Shown here: positions 18,712 through 27,038 of the stretch, in pieces
Numbering within the stretch: the first letter of the stretch is position 1
Layout: every line of letters begins with the position of its first letter
NCBI GenBank assembly: GCA_007050995.1
Contig: VJOU01000025.1
Coordinates: forward strand, 1 to 38,759
Length of the DNA: 38,759 bases
Source of the DNA: Glycocaulis profundi
GTDB lineage: Bacteria > Pseudomonadota > Alphaproteobacteria > Caulobacterales > Maricaulaceae
Reading direction: 5' to 3'
Program-made: the position numbers and the translations under genes
Notes under the pieces: generated by a model
The model's database searches: none
What the model was told of the DNA's origin: nothing
Seen by the model: only the letters and a program-made list of their open reading frames with translations

Positions 18712-19129
18712 CAAGGGTCAGGCGGCCTGTAAGCCGGGTTCTGTGACGCCTTTTCCAAAATGGAAAAAGCCGACGACCATTCCTCTGGGACGCCGCTTGC
18801 GCGGCGCCTCTGGCGACCTACCCGGACGGAACGCGGAGGCGCGCCTGTCCCGGATCGCTCCGGGACGTCCGTCCCTATTCGGTCTTGCTCCGGGCGGGGC
18901 TTGCCGTGCCCCCTTCCTCGCGGTCGGGGCGGTGGGCTCTTACCCCACCGTTTCACCCTTGCCGGGGCGGACCCCGGCGGTCTGATTTCTGCGGCGCTGT
19001 CCCTGAACCGGGGCTTGACCCCCGGCCCGCCGGGATTTCCCCGGCGCCCTGCCTCCGTGGAGCCCGGACTTTCCTCTCCCGCCCGCCTTTCGGCATTGGG
19101 CGGAAGCGGCCGTCCGGCCGCCTGACCTG
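18712..19129 (-). ncRNA. rnpB: RNase P RNA (bacterial type A)
   Basis: Catalytic RNA of RNase P, which trims tRNA 5' leaders. The minus strand contains the conserved 5' core GAGGAAAGTCCGGGCTCC (19076-19059), the AAACGGTGGGGTAAGAG region in the middle, an AGAGGAATGG segment, and the 3' core ACAGAACCCGGCTTACAGG (18744-18726). The ends form a perfect 12-bp P1 helix: 19127-19116 pairs with 18727-18716, which sets the boundaries to within a few bases. Length is about 418 nt, normal for type A. Open frames across it on both strands reflect structured GC-rich RNA, not proteins. Confidence 0.95.
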
Positions 19130-19133
19130 CGCT

Positions 19134-19163
19134 TTAAGTCGGCTTTCGCGCGGCCCCCGTCAA
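19134..19163 (-). promoter_or_regulatory. Promoter of rnpB
   Basis: TTGACG at 19163-19158 (-35) and ACTTAA at 19139-19134 (-10), spaced 18 nt, with the predicted transcription start near 19128, exactly where the P1 helix of rnpB begins. The -35 hexamer contains the TGA stop codon of the upstream amidase gene (19162-19160). Assignment is from motif and spacing only. Confidence 0.6.
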
Positions 19164-19849
19164 GCGAGCAGGCCATGAACCGCCGCGATCAGCCCCGCGG
19201 TCTCGGCATCCAGCACGCCGTCCACCTTCGAAGGCCGGTACCGGCGCTGGAAGGCGGCCAGCACGGTGGGCAGATCCGCCGGCCCGGCCCCGTCCCACGA
19301 AATCCCATAGCCGATCTCTTCCAGCAGCCGCCCCGCCTCGCGCTCGCTCTGCGGCGCGCCATCGGCCGGCGCTCCGGGAAACAGCCCGACCCCCGCCTCC
19401 GCCAGCCGCCGCCACGGAAACCGCTCGCCGGGATCGGTCTTGCGCTCGGGCGCGATGTCGGAATGGCCCACGACGTTTCCCGGCGCGATGGAATGCCGGG
19501 CGATGATCTGAAGGCTCAGGGCGATGACCGCCGCGATCTGTTCGTCCGGAAACGGCGGCAGTCCGAAATCATGCCCGCCATTGACGATCTCGATACCGAC
19601 AGAGCGGGCGTTGATGTCCGTCGCCCCGCGCCAGCGCGAGACGCCCGCGTGCCAGGCGCGCCGATTTTCGGGGACCATGCTCACCATGCTCCCGTCCTCG
19701 AGCACGACGTAGTGGCAACTGACCTTCGCGTCCCGGTCCGCCAGCCGCTCCAGCGCCGCCTCCGCGCTCTGCATCCCCGTGTAGTGCAGCACCAGAATCG
19801 AGACCGGCGCGGTCCGGGCGTCGTGATTGGTGCTGGGGCGCTCGATCAT
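19160..19849 (-). CDS. N-acetylmuramoyl-L-alanine amidase, AmpD/AmiD-like
   Basis: Zinc amidase that cleaves the bond between MurNAc (or anhydro-MurNAc) and L-Ala. 229 aa. Amidase_2 domain (about 15-145) with zinc ligands likely His22 in LVLHYTG, His129 in VVGHSDIAPERK and Asp139 in the KTDPGE segment; HAGVSRW and SVGIEIVN are also typical. A C-terminal helical domain (about 165-226, AAFQRRYRPSKVDGVLD) looks like a peptidoglycan-binding domain, as in E. coli AmiD. There is no signal peptide or lipobox, so it probably acts in the cytoplasm on recycled muropeptides like AmpD. The ATG overlaps the stop of the EamA gene as ATGA. Confidence 0.88.
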   Translation of the reverse strand: MIERPSTNHDARTAPVSILVLHYTGMQSAEAALERLADRDAKVSCHYVVLEDGSMVSMVPENRRAWHAGVSRWRGATDINARSVGIEIVNGGHDFGLPPFPDEQIAAVIALSLQIIARHSIAPGNVVGHSDIAPERKTDPGERFPWRRLAEAGVGLFPGAPADGAPQSEREAGRLLEEIGYGISWDGAGPADLPTVLAAFQRRYRPSKVDGVLDAETAGLIAAVHGLLA

Positions 19850-20757
19850 TTGGGTTTCTGGACCACTTCGGACTGCGGCAGGGTGCCCGACTTGCGCGCC
19901 GCCACGATCCCCACGCCCACCAGCGCGATCAGACCGCCCGCCACGAGCTGCCAGGTCACCGGATCACCCAGCAGGACCACGCCTGCGATCACCCCGAACA
20001 GCGGCCCCATCAGCATCATGGGCGCCAGGAAGGACGCGTCATAGCGCCTGAGCAGCCAGTAGAAGGTGCCGTGTCCAAACACGTTCACGATCAGCACGGT
20101 GAACAGCAGGGAGGCCAGGAACAGCCAGTCCCCGGTCACGATGGCCTGCATCTGGTCGCGCTCGAAGATCAGGCTGGCGATCAGCAGGGGCGGGAAGGAG
20201 ATCAGCCCGATCCAGGCCTGAAGCGGGATCGGCTTGATGTCCACGCGCTTGACGAAGATCGTGCCCGCCGCCGCCGCCAGCGCGCCCCCCGCCGCGGCCA
20301 GAAGGCCGATGGTGAAGGACAGCTCCTCGGGCTTGAAGAAGACCAGCGCCACCCCGGCGAAGGCCAGCGCCATGCCCCCGCCCCGGATCCAGCGCACGCG
20401 CTCGGACAGGAAGATGATCGACAGGATGGTGGTGAAGGGGATGGCGAGCTGGACCACGATGGCCACCGTGGACGGGGTCGCATAGACCAGACCGATGAAC
20501 ATCAGCGCGAACTGAATCGCGCCCATGGTCAACGCCGCGCCGATCACCGGCCCCATCTTCTTGGGCAACGGCAGCAGCCACGGCGCCAAGAAGGCGTACA
20601 GCAGGGCGAAGCGCAGGAAGGCGAAGAAGAGCGGCGGGGCGCCCTCGAAGCCGGGCACCAGCTCGGGCGTGCCCGACACCGACCATTTCGCCACCACGAA
20701 ATTGATGCCCCAGACGAAACAGATGGCGAGCAGGAGGAGGAAGTGGCGCGGGTTCAT
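19846..20757 (-). CDS. EamA/DMT-family transporter
   Basis: Inner-membrane protein of the drug/metabolite transporter superfamily. 303 aa with about ten membrane segments in two EamA repeats (about 5-140 and 150-285); the first begins LLLLAICFVWGINFVVAKW and the second contains IFVKRVDIKPIPLQAWIGLI, both typical. Substrate cannot be deduced; this family includes amino-acid and metabolite exporters. It lies just after a terminator, so probably has its own promoter in 20758-20798, and is coupled to the amidase gene by a 4-nt overlap. No evidence that it carries muropeptides. Confidence 0.88.
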   Translation of the reverse strand: MNPRHFLLLLAICFVWGINFVVAKWSVSGTPELVPGFEGAPPLFFAFLRFALLYAFLAPWLLPLPKKMGPVIGAALTMGAIQFALMFIGLVYATPSTVAIVVQLAIPFTTILSIIFLSERVRWIRGGGMALAFAGVALVFFKPEELSFTIGLLAAAGGALAAAAGTIFVKRVDIKPIPLQAWIGLISFPPLLIASLIFERDQMQAIVTGDWLFLASLLFTVLIVNVFGHGTFYWLLRRYDASFLAPMMLMGPLFGVIAGVVLLGDPVTWQLVAGGLIALVGVGIVAARKSGTLPQSEVVQKPK

Positions 20758-20798
20758 GGACCGGCCTTAACCCCGGACCGCCCCCGCTTCAACGTGAA

Positions 20799-20822
20799 AA
20801 GGCGCGCCACGGGGCGCGCCTT
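20799..20822 (-). terminator. Intrinsic terminator of the djlA-like operon
   Basis: A perfect 10-bp stem AAGGCGCGCC / GGCGCGCCTT with a 4-nt loop, followed on the minus strand by two more T (TTTTC overall). It lies 27 nt after the stop of the small membrane protein gene and before the EamA gene, separating the two units. Confidence 0.8.
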
Positions 20823-20848
20823 CGGTCATCTCAGCGGAACGTGAAGCC

Positions 20849-21139
20849 TCAGGCCTCGTCGACGGTCCAGCCGCGCGGGCCGCGGCGGGCGACCAGCACG
20901 CCGTCATCCTTGCGGTTTCTGCGGCCACGCACCTTGCGATAGACCCAGTAGCCGGCCGCGCCCAGCGCGCCGACCGCCGCCAGCACGAAGGCCGCCGCCG
21001 TGAGCACCGCCGCGAGAACCACCACGAGGCCGATGAAGGCGGCTGCGATCAGCGCGGCGAGAACCGCGCGCAGCGCGCCCGAAGCCTGCCCGGTGAACAG
21101 GGCGTGGTGAGTGCTGGTCATGACAAGCTGTCCTTTCAT
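20849..21139 (-). CDS. Small Ala-rich membrane protein, function unknown
   Basis: 96 aa, not recognised as a named family. Residues about 20-66 are one long hydrophobic run very rich in Ala, Val and Leu, enough for two membrane passes, followed by a strongly basic stretch (YRKVRGRRNRK) and a short mixed tail ending WTVDEA. The positive-inside rule places the tail in the cytoplasm. An in-frame ATG at 21121 with AAAGGA before it is an alternative start. It lies 60 nt after the J-domain gene on the same strand and is followed by a strong terminator, so the two probably form one transcript. Confidence 0.75.
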   Translation of the reverse strand: MKGQLVMTSTHHALFTGQASGALRAVLAALIAAAFIGLVVVLAAVLTAAAFVLAAVGALGAAGYWVYRKVRGRRNRKDDGVLVARRGPRGWTVDEA

Positions 21140-21199
21140 GGCCCTCAGCCTTTCCGCTCAGATTTGGGCATCGAACACTCAGGGTCAATGCCTGGAGGG

Positions 21200-21895
21200 T
21201 CAGGCGGTTCCTGCGGCCATCCGCCGCTCGGTCAGAATCTTCGCATAGGCGGCGTTGATCGCGGCCATCTTCTCGTCGGCGAGCTTCTGCAGTTCGGGCG
21301 GCGCGCCGCGCGCGATCAGGCGGTCGGGATGGTTCTGGGAGGCGATCCGGCGATAGGCGCGCTTGAGGTCGGCGTCCGCGATGTCCGCGTCGATGCCCAG
21401 CACCACGTAAGGGTCGGAGCTCTCTCCGCCCATGTGACCCAGCCGGATACGCTCGAACTCGCGGTCCGAGAACCCGAAGATGTCGGCCACCCGCGCCAGG
21501 TAGGCCAGCTCGTCGCGCGTCAGCCGGCCATCCGCCCGCGCGATGTGGAACAGACCGTCCAGCACGTCTTCCAGCACGGCCGGGTTGGCGCGGAAACGCC
21601 GGGCGATCTGGCGGGCATAGCCCTCGAAGCCCAGCGTGGTCTGCTTGGCCAGGTTGAAGGCCCGGGCGATGGGCTGCTGGAAGTTGGGCGGGGCGCGGAA
21701 GACCTGGGCGAAGGCGTTCGCCTCGCTGGCGGTCACGTGCCCGTCCGCCTTGGCCATCTTCGCGCCCAGCCCGATCAGGGCCATGGCGAACTGCGCGTCG
21801 TCGACCCGGTGGCCCGGCCCGCAATCGCCTGTTTCGCACTCGAACGGATCGGGCGAGAGGCTGATGAAGTCGGCAAGTTTGCGCCAGAAGCTCAT
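21200..21895 (-). CDS. TerB-domain J-protein (DjlA-like co-chaperone)
   Basis: Co-chaperone expected to stimulate DnaK ATPase through its J domain. 231 aa. An N-terminal TerB/DjlA-type all-helical domain (about 30-150, with GLGAKMAKADGHVTASE and ARADGRLTRDE, two D/E-rich metal-like turns) is followed by a C-terminal J domain (about 160-225) with the HPD motif at 189-191 (SQNHPDRL). Unlike E. coli DjlA there is no N-terminal membrane segment. It is divergent from the oxoprolinase-family gene, sharing a 66-nt intergenic region. Confidence 0.88.
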   Translation of the reverse strand: MSFWRKLADFISLSPDPFECETGDCGPGHRVDDAQFAMALIGLGAKMAKADGHVTASEANAFAQVFRAPPNFQQPIARAFNLAKQTTLGFEGYARQIARRFRANPAVLEDVLDGLFHIARADGRLTRDELAYLARVADIFGFSDREFERIRLGHMGGESSDPYVVLGIDADIADADLKRAYRRIASQNHPDRLIARGAPPELQKLADEKMAAINAAYAKILTERRMAAGTA

Positions 21896-21961
21896 GGGCG
21901 GTTATGTGACCGGGTCTGAAACTGAATTCCGGCGTTATAGCCGAGGACGGGAGGCGCGCCC

Positions 21962-24900
21962 ATGAGCGGACGCTGGGAAGTGTGGATCGACCGGGGCGGC
22001 ACCTTCACGGACGTGCTGGGCCGCGCGCCGGACGGCTCGGTGAGCGCGCTCAAACTACTCTCGGAAAGCCCCTCTTATGAAGACGCCGCGAGCGAAGGCG
22101 TCAGGCGCATATTGTCGCTCCCCCCCGGCGCCGCAATCCCTGATGGCGCGCTTTCCGCCGTGAAGATGGGCACCACGGTGGCCACCAACGCCCTTCTGGA
22201 GACCCGAGGCGCGAAGACGCTGTTCCTCGTCGGCGAAGGGCTGGAGGACATTCTGCTCATCGGCGACCAGACCCGGCCCGACATTTTCGCCCTCGACATC
22301 AGGCGCCCCGCCCCCCTGCCCCATCGCATCGCCGCGGTGACCGGCCGGCTGGACGCCGACGGCGCCGAGATCGCCCCGCTGGACGAGGACGCGGCCCGCG
22401 CGGCGCTGGACGAGGCCAAGCGGGGGGGCTGCGAATCCGTCGCCATCGCCCTTCTTCATTCATATGCGAACAATGCGCATGAAAAGCGTCTTGAAGAACT
22501 CGCCCGCGAGGCCGGTTTCGCCCACGTCACATGCTCGTCCGACGCCAGCCCCCTGATCAAGATCGTGCCGCGCGCCTCCACCGCGGTGATCGACGCCTAT
22601 CTCACCCCCGTCCTGCGCCGTTACGTGGACCGGGTGGACGCCGGACTGGACGGCGCGCCGCTCTATTTCATGCAGTCCTCGGGCGGGCTGGCGGACGCGC
22701 GCCATTTCCACGCCCGCGACGCGGTGCTCTCCGGCCCCGCCGGCGGGGTGGTCGGCATGGCGATGACCGCGCGGACGGCGGGCTTCTCCCGGGCCATCGG
22801 ATTCGACATGGGCGGCACGTCCACCGACGTCTCGCGCTTTGACGGCGATCATTACGAGCGCACCAGCCAGGCCAGCCTGGACGGCCGCATCCTGCGCGCG
22901 CCCATGCTGGCGGTCCACACCGTGGCGGCGGGCGGTGGCTCGATCCTGCGCTTTGACGGCGAACGGGCGCGGGTGGGGCCTGAGAGCGCCGGGGCGGATC
23001 CCGGCCCGGCCTGCTATGGCCGCGGCGGACCCGCCGCCGTCACCGACGCGAACGTGGTTCTGGGCCGCATCCAGCCCGACTGGTTCCCCCGTGTGTTCGG
23101 CCCGAACAGCGACGCGCCGCTGGACGCCGAAGCCTCGCGCGAGGCCCTCGCGGAGCTCGCCAACGAGATGGGCGCGGACGGCGTGGAGGCGGCGGCTGAA
23201 GGCTTCCTCGCCATCGCGGTCGAAGCCATGGCCGGCGCCATCAAGCAGATCACGACCGCGCAAGGGGTCGACCCGCGCGACTACGCCCTGAACGCCTTCG
23301 GCGGCGCGGGCGGCCAGCACGCCTGCAAGGTCGCCGAAGCGCTGGGCATGCGCACCGCGCTCATCCACCCCCATGCGGGCTTGCTGTCGGCCTACGGCAT
23401 CGGTCTGGCGCCCCTGCGCGACACCCGCGAAGCCGCGCTGGACGCCCCGCTGGACGCTGCGGGTCTGGACGCCGCGAAATCCGCCCTCGCCCGGCTGGCG
23501 GAGACCGCCCGCGGAGCCCTGGAGCGCCAGGGCGGGAGAGAGATCGCCATCCGCGAGGAGCTGCGCGTTCAGGTGAAGGGCTCGGACACTGCCCTGCCCG
23601 TCGCGCTCGCCGGGGAAGCGGAAATCCGCGCGGCGTTCGCGAAAGCCCACCGCCGCCTGTTCGGCTTCGAGGCGGAGGACGCCGCGCTGGTGATCGAGTC
23701 CGTCGCGGTCGAGGCCGAGGCCCCCGCCTCCGCCGCGCCGCCCGATCCCGACCTGCCCGCCCAGACCGGCGATCCCGCGCCCGAAGGCCGGGCGAGGCTG
23801 CACCACCGGGGCGCATGGACCGAGGTGGACGTGTTCAGCCTGGCCGCGCTGGGCGCAGGCGCGCGGGTGACCGGTCCGGCCCTGATCATGGACGCCAACC
23901 AGACCATCGTGGTCGATCCCGGCTGGTCCGCTGAGCGCCAGGCGGGCGGGATGCTGGTCCTCGCCCGCGCCGAGGGCGCGGCCCGCGTGGCGGGCTCGAC
24001 CGCGCTCGACCCGGTCACGCTGGAGCTGTTCAACCGGCGCTTCATGTCCATCGCCGAGCAGATGGGCGTGGTGCTGGAGCGCACCGCCCACTCGGTGAAC
24101 ATGAAGGAACGGCTGGATTTCTCCTGCGCGGTGTTCGACGCCGAGGGCGGGCTGGTCGCCAACGCGCCGCATATGCCCGTCCATCTGGGCTCCATGTCCG
24201 CCAGCGTGCGCGCGGCGATGGCCGCTCATCCCGATCTCGGCCCCGGCGACGCGGTGGCCCTGAACGCGCCCTATAACGGCGGCACCCACCTGCCCGACAT
24301 CACCGTGATCCAGCCGGTCTTCGGCGAGGACGGCAGGCGGCTGTTCTTCGTCGCGGCGCGAGGCCACCACGCCGACGTGGGCGGCATCCAGCCTGGCTCC
24401 ATGCCGCCGTTCTCGAAGACCATCGAGGACGAGGGCGTGGTTTTCGACCAGCTCAGGATCGTCGCCGGAGGCCGGTTCCAGGACGCCGCCGTGCGCGACG
24501 TGCTCGCCTCCGGCCCTCACCCCGCCCGCAGCCCGGCGCGCAACATCGCCGATCTGAAGGCCCAGCTCGCCGCCTGCGCCAAGGGCGCCGAGGAGCTGTC
24601 CGTCCTGATCGCCAGCCAGGGACTGGACGTGGTCCGCGCCTATATGGGCCACGTGCAGGACAATGCCGAACGGGCCGTGCGCCGGGTCATCGGCGCGCTG
24701 AAGGACGGGACCGCCGAAATGCGGCTGGACGCCCCCGAGGGCGAGGACGCGCCGGTCATCAAGGTGGCGATCACCGTCGATCAGGAGGCGCGCACCGCGA
24801 AGATCGACTTCACCGGCACCAGCGCCCAGCTTCCCAGCAATTTCAACGCCCCCAGCGCCATCGCCCGGGCGGCGGTGCTCTACGTGCTGCGCTGTCTGGT

Positions 24901-25558
24901 CTCCGATCAGATCCCGCTGAACGAGGGCTGCCTGAAGCCCATCGAGCTGGTCATCCCGCAAGGCTGCCTGCTCGCGCCAGAGCCGCCCGGCGCGGTGGTG
25001 GCGGGCAATGTGGAGACCAGCCAGCTTGTCGTGGACGCCCTGTTCGCCGCGACCGGACGGATGGCCGCCGCGCAGGGGACGATGAACAACTTCACCTTCG
25101 GCAACGCCGAGCACCAGTATTACGAGACCATCTGCGGCGGCGTCGGCGCAGGCGTTTCCTCCGACGGCTCAGGCTATGACGGGGCCAGCGCGGTGCATTC
25201 GCACATGACCAATTCGCGCCTGACCGATCCCGAGGTGATGGAGCGCCGCCTGCCGGTGCGGGTGCTGGCCCACCGGGTCCGCCACGGCTCGGGCGGAGAA
25301 GGCGCCCATCGCGGCGGAGACGGGTCGGTGCGCCGCATCGCCTTCCTCGAGCCCATGGAGGCCGCGCTGCTGTCCGGCCGCCGGGTGCAGAGCCCGCCCG
25401 GCCTGACGGGCGGCGGCGATGGACACCCCGGACGGGCGCGGCTCATAAGGGCGGACGGGACGGTGGAGGAGCTGCCGGGCCTGTTCCGGGTATCGGTCGA
25501 GCCCGGCGACGCCATCGAGATCGAGACGCCCGGCGGGGGCGGCTTCGGAAAAGCCTGA
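21962..25558 (+). CDS. Hydantoinase/oxoprolinase family protein (fused HyuA-HyuB, 5-oxoprolinase type)
   Basis: Large cytoplasmic ATP-dependent amidohydrolase, probably opening 5-oxoproline (pyroglutamate) to glutamate. 1198 aa, close to OplAH length. The HyuA half (about 1-670) begins WEVWIDRGGTFTDVLGR, carries KMGTTVATNALLETRG and the actin-like ATPase motifs SGPAGGVVG and GFDMGGTSTDVSRFDG, then ESAGADPGPACYGRGG. The HyuB half (about 680-1198) begins DPVTLELFNRRF and has NMKERLDFSCAVFD, LNAPYNGGTHLPD and RGHHADVGG, ending ETPGGGGFGKA. Fusion of both halves points to 5-oxoprolinase rather than separate hydantoinase subunits, but the substrate is not proven. GGGAGG precedes the ATG. A short run of AT-rich codons occurs at 22451-22500. 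Confidence 0.92.
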   Translation: MSGRWEVWIDRGGTFTDVLGRAPDGSVSALKLLSESPSYEDAASEGVRRILSLPPGAAIPDGALSAVKMGTTVATNALLETRGAKTLFLVGEGLEDILLIGDQTRPDIFALDIRRPAPLPHRIAAVTGRLDADGAEIAPLDEDAARAALDEAKRGGCESVAIALLHSYANNAHEKRLEELAREAGFAHVTCSSDASPLIKIVPRASTAVIDAYLTPVLRRYVDRVDAGLDGAPLYFMQSSGGLADARHFHARDAVLSGPAGGVVGMAMTARTAGFSRAIGFDMGGTSTDVSRFDGDHYERTSQASLDGRILRAPMLAVHTVAAGGGSILRFDGERARVGPESAGADPGPACYGRGGPAAVTDANVVLGRIQPDWFPRVFGPNSDAPLDAEASREALAELANEMGADGVEAAAEGFLAIAVEAMAGAIKQITTAQGVDPRDYALNAFGGAGGQHACKVAEALGMRTALIHPHAGLLSAYGIGLAPLRDTREAALDAPLDAAGLDAAKSALARLAETARGALERQGGREIAIREELRVQVKGSDTALPVALAGEAEIRAAFAKAHRRLFGFEAEDAALVIESVAVEAEAPASAAPPDPDLPAQTGDPAPEGRARLHHRGAWTEVDVFSLAALGAGARVTGPALIMDANQTIVVDPGWSAERQAGGMLVLARAEGAARVAGSTALDPVTLELFNRRFMSIAEQMGVVLERTAHSVNMKERLDFSCAVFDAEGGLVANAPHMPVHLGSMSASVRAAMAAHPDLGPGDAVALNAPYNGGTHLPDITVIQPVFGEDGRRLFFVAARGHHADVGGIQPGSMPPFSKTIEDEGVVFDQLRIVAGGRFQDAAVRDVLASGPHPARSPARNIADLKAQLAACAKGAEELSVLIASQGLDVVRAYMGHVQDNAERAVRRVIGALKDGTAEMRLDAPEGEDAPVIKVAITVDQEARTAKIDFTGTSAQLPSNFNAPSAIARAAVLYVLRCLVSDQIPLNEGCLKPIELVIPQGCLLAPEPPGAVVAGNVETSQLVVDALFAATGRMAAAQGTMNNFTFGNAEHQYYETICGGVGAGVSSDGSGYDGASAVHSHMTNSRLTDPEVMERRLPVRVLAHRVRHGSGGEGAHRGGDGSVRRIAFLEPMEAALLSGRRVQSPPGLTGGGDGHPGRARLIRADGTVEELPGLFRVSVEPGDAIEIETPGGGGFGKA

Positions 25559-25576
25559 AACAACAGGGAATTTGCC

Positions 25577-25924
25577 ATGGCGCGACGTGCGGGCCGGACC
25601 GGCCGCGTGACGATGACCGCCCTCGTCTTCATCGGGGCGGCGTGGGTGTTCGATCAGGCGGTCTGGCCGCTGATCCGGATGATGACGGCGGGCGATGGCG
25701 GCATGCTGGTTTTCGGCGTGGCGCTCATCCATCTGGCGGTGATCGCGGTCGCCTATGCGGCGCTGCGGGGCCGGATCAGCACGGGCCTGTTCGTATTCAT
25801 GAGCGTGGTCTATGGGGCGCTGGCGCTGCTGGCCTTTTTCTTCTTCAGCATGTCCTCGCCCCTTCGTCTCCCTGACATTCCGCTCGCGGGGTGGGAGAGC
25901 TTCTTCGCATGGCTCAGGGGCTGA
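25577..25924 (+). CDS. Small three-pass membrane protein, function unknown
   Basis: 115 aa, no family recognised. A basic N-terminus (MARRAGRTGR) precedes three hydrophobic segments at about 13-34, 42-62 and 69-91; the last ends in a run of Phe. It begins 18 nt after the oxoprolinase-family stop with AGGGA 8 nt before the ATG, so it is probably co-transcribed. Its 3' end overlaps the convergent serine hydrolase gene by 11 nt. A transport link to the enzyme is conceivable but nothing in the sequence shows it. Confidence 0.75.
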   Translation: MARRAGRTGRVTMTALVFIGAAWVFDQAVWPLIRMMTAGDGGMLVFGVALIHLAVIAVAYAALRGRISTGLFVFMSVVYGALALLAFFFFSMSSPLRLPDIPLAGWESFFAWLRG

Positions 25925-26990
25925 GCTGCCGTTCGATCAGCGCCACGATGGCGCGGTCGAGCGGGGCTTCGGCGTGGTCGCGGCCTGCATTGGCCACCGC
26001 CACAACGGCGAAGCCGCGTTCGGGGGCGAGCCAGACCACCGCGGTCCAGATCTGGTTGCTGCCCAGATGGAAGAAGGCCCGGCCGCCCGCCCACTCGCGT
26101 TCGTCCACGCCCCAGCCCAGCACATAGTTCTCCCCCGCCTCGGGCGTGAACAGGGCGGCGACGGTTTCGGGCCTGAGGAAATCGTCCTCCCCGGCCAGTC
26201 CGTCGAGCATCGCCTTGAGAAATATCGCGTAACCGGCCAGCGGCATGTGGACCGTGCCCGCCGGGCCGATGGGGGCGGGGTTGTCGGCGAGTTCCAGCGG
26301 GAGGGGATCATCGAGCTCCCAATGCCCCCTTATCCCTCGCGGCGGGCCGAAACCGGCTCCGGCCATGTTCAGCGGCGAAAAGACATGGTTTTCGATCAGA
26401 TTTTCCCATGTCGACATGGTCAGGGTCTCCATCATCGCCCCGGCGACGATGTAGCCCGCGTTCGCGTACTCGAAATCGCTCCCCGGCTCGCTGAGCGGAT
26501 CCCGGTTGAGGATGAATTCGGCCAGCGCCAGCCGCCGCTCGGTGACGGGCACGCTCTCGTCGTGCAGGGAGGGCCAGACCGGCTGGTCGTTGAGCCGGTT
26601 GATCAGCCCCGCCCGATGGACCAGCAGTTCGCGCAGACTAACGTCGAGATATTCTTCGCGTACGAATATCCTGTCCCCCAGCACCTCACCCACCGTCGTC
26701 TCGAAGCCGATCACGCCCTGCTCGGACAGCCGGGCGGCGAGGACGGCGGTGAGCATTTTCGTCAGCGAACCGATATGCCAGGCGTCATCCGTCCGGGCTG
26801 GATCCGTTCCGCCATGAACGCGCGTGCCGGTCACGCCCAGCGCCTGCACGCCGTCGCGGGTGACGACCATGCCGCCCATGGCGGCGATGCCGCTCTCGAC
26901 CCGGATCGGTTCGAGCAGGGACGCGACATCGTCCTGCGCGGCGGCGGGACCGGTGAAGAGCGCGAGAGCGGACAGGGCGGCGCGGAGCAT
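25914..26990 (-). CDS. Secreted beta-lactamase-fold serine hydrolase (copy 1)
   Basis: Class C beta-lactamase-like (DUF/ESTHER-type) serine hydrolase of the periplasm. 358 aa from the ATG at 26990, which gives a signal peptide (LRAALSALALFTGPAAAQ, cleavage after AAA). Catalytic SxxK is SLTK at 75-78 (WHIGSLTK), the YxN is YAN at 175-177, and FHLGSNQ stands where the third motif is expected. The frame extends upstream only to a TTG. Paralogous to the divergent gene at 27107 (both have DAWH-GSLTKM-TAVLAARL). This copy uses noticeably more AT-rich codons than its partner, e.g. at 26640-26700. Substrate (ester, peptide or beta-lactam) cannot be told. Confidence 0.9.
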   Translation of the reverse strand: MLRAALSALALFTGPAAAQDDVASLLEPIRVESGIAAMGGMVVTRDGVQALGVTGTRVHGGTDPARTDDAWHIGSLTKMLTAVLAARLSEQGVIGFETTVGEVLGDRIFVREEYLDVSLRELLVHRAGLINRLNDQPVWPSLHDESVPVTERRLALAEFILNRDPLSEPGSDFEYANAGYIVAGAMMETLTMSTWENLIENHVFSPLNMAGAGFGPPRGIRGHWELDDPLPLELADNPAPIGPAGTVHMPLAGYAIFLKAMLDGLAGEDDFLRPETVAALFTPEAGENYVLGWGVDEREWAGGRAFFHLGSNQIWTAVVWLAPERGFAVVAVANAGRDHAEAPLDRAIVALIERQLSP

Positions 26991-27038
26991 GCTGCGGAGT
27001 CCAGCCCAAAGCCCCGCTCGGGTCAAACATGACAATTT

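Noticed and set aside
18636-19178. Several short open frames on both strands between mraZ and the amidase
   Set aside because: The interval is RNase P RNA with conserved cores and a perfect P1 helix; the frames have no ribosome sites or domains.
22460-25114. An 884-codon open frame antisense to the oxoprolinase-family gene
   Set aside because: Composition (Arg/Gly/His/Ala-rich, no motif) is that of a shadow frame; the plus strand has a complete family match.
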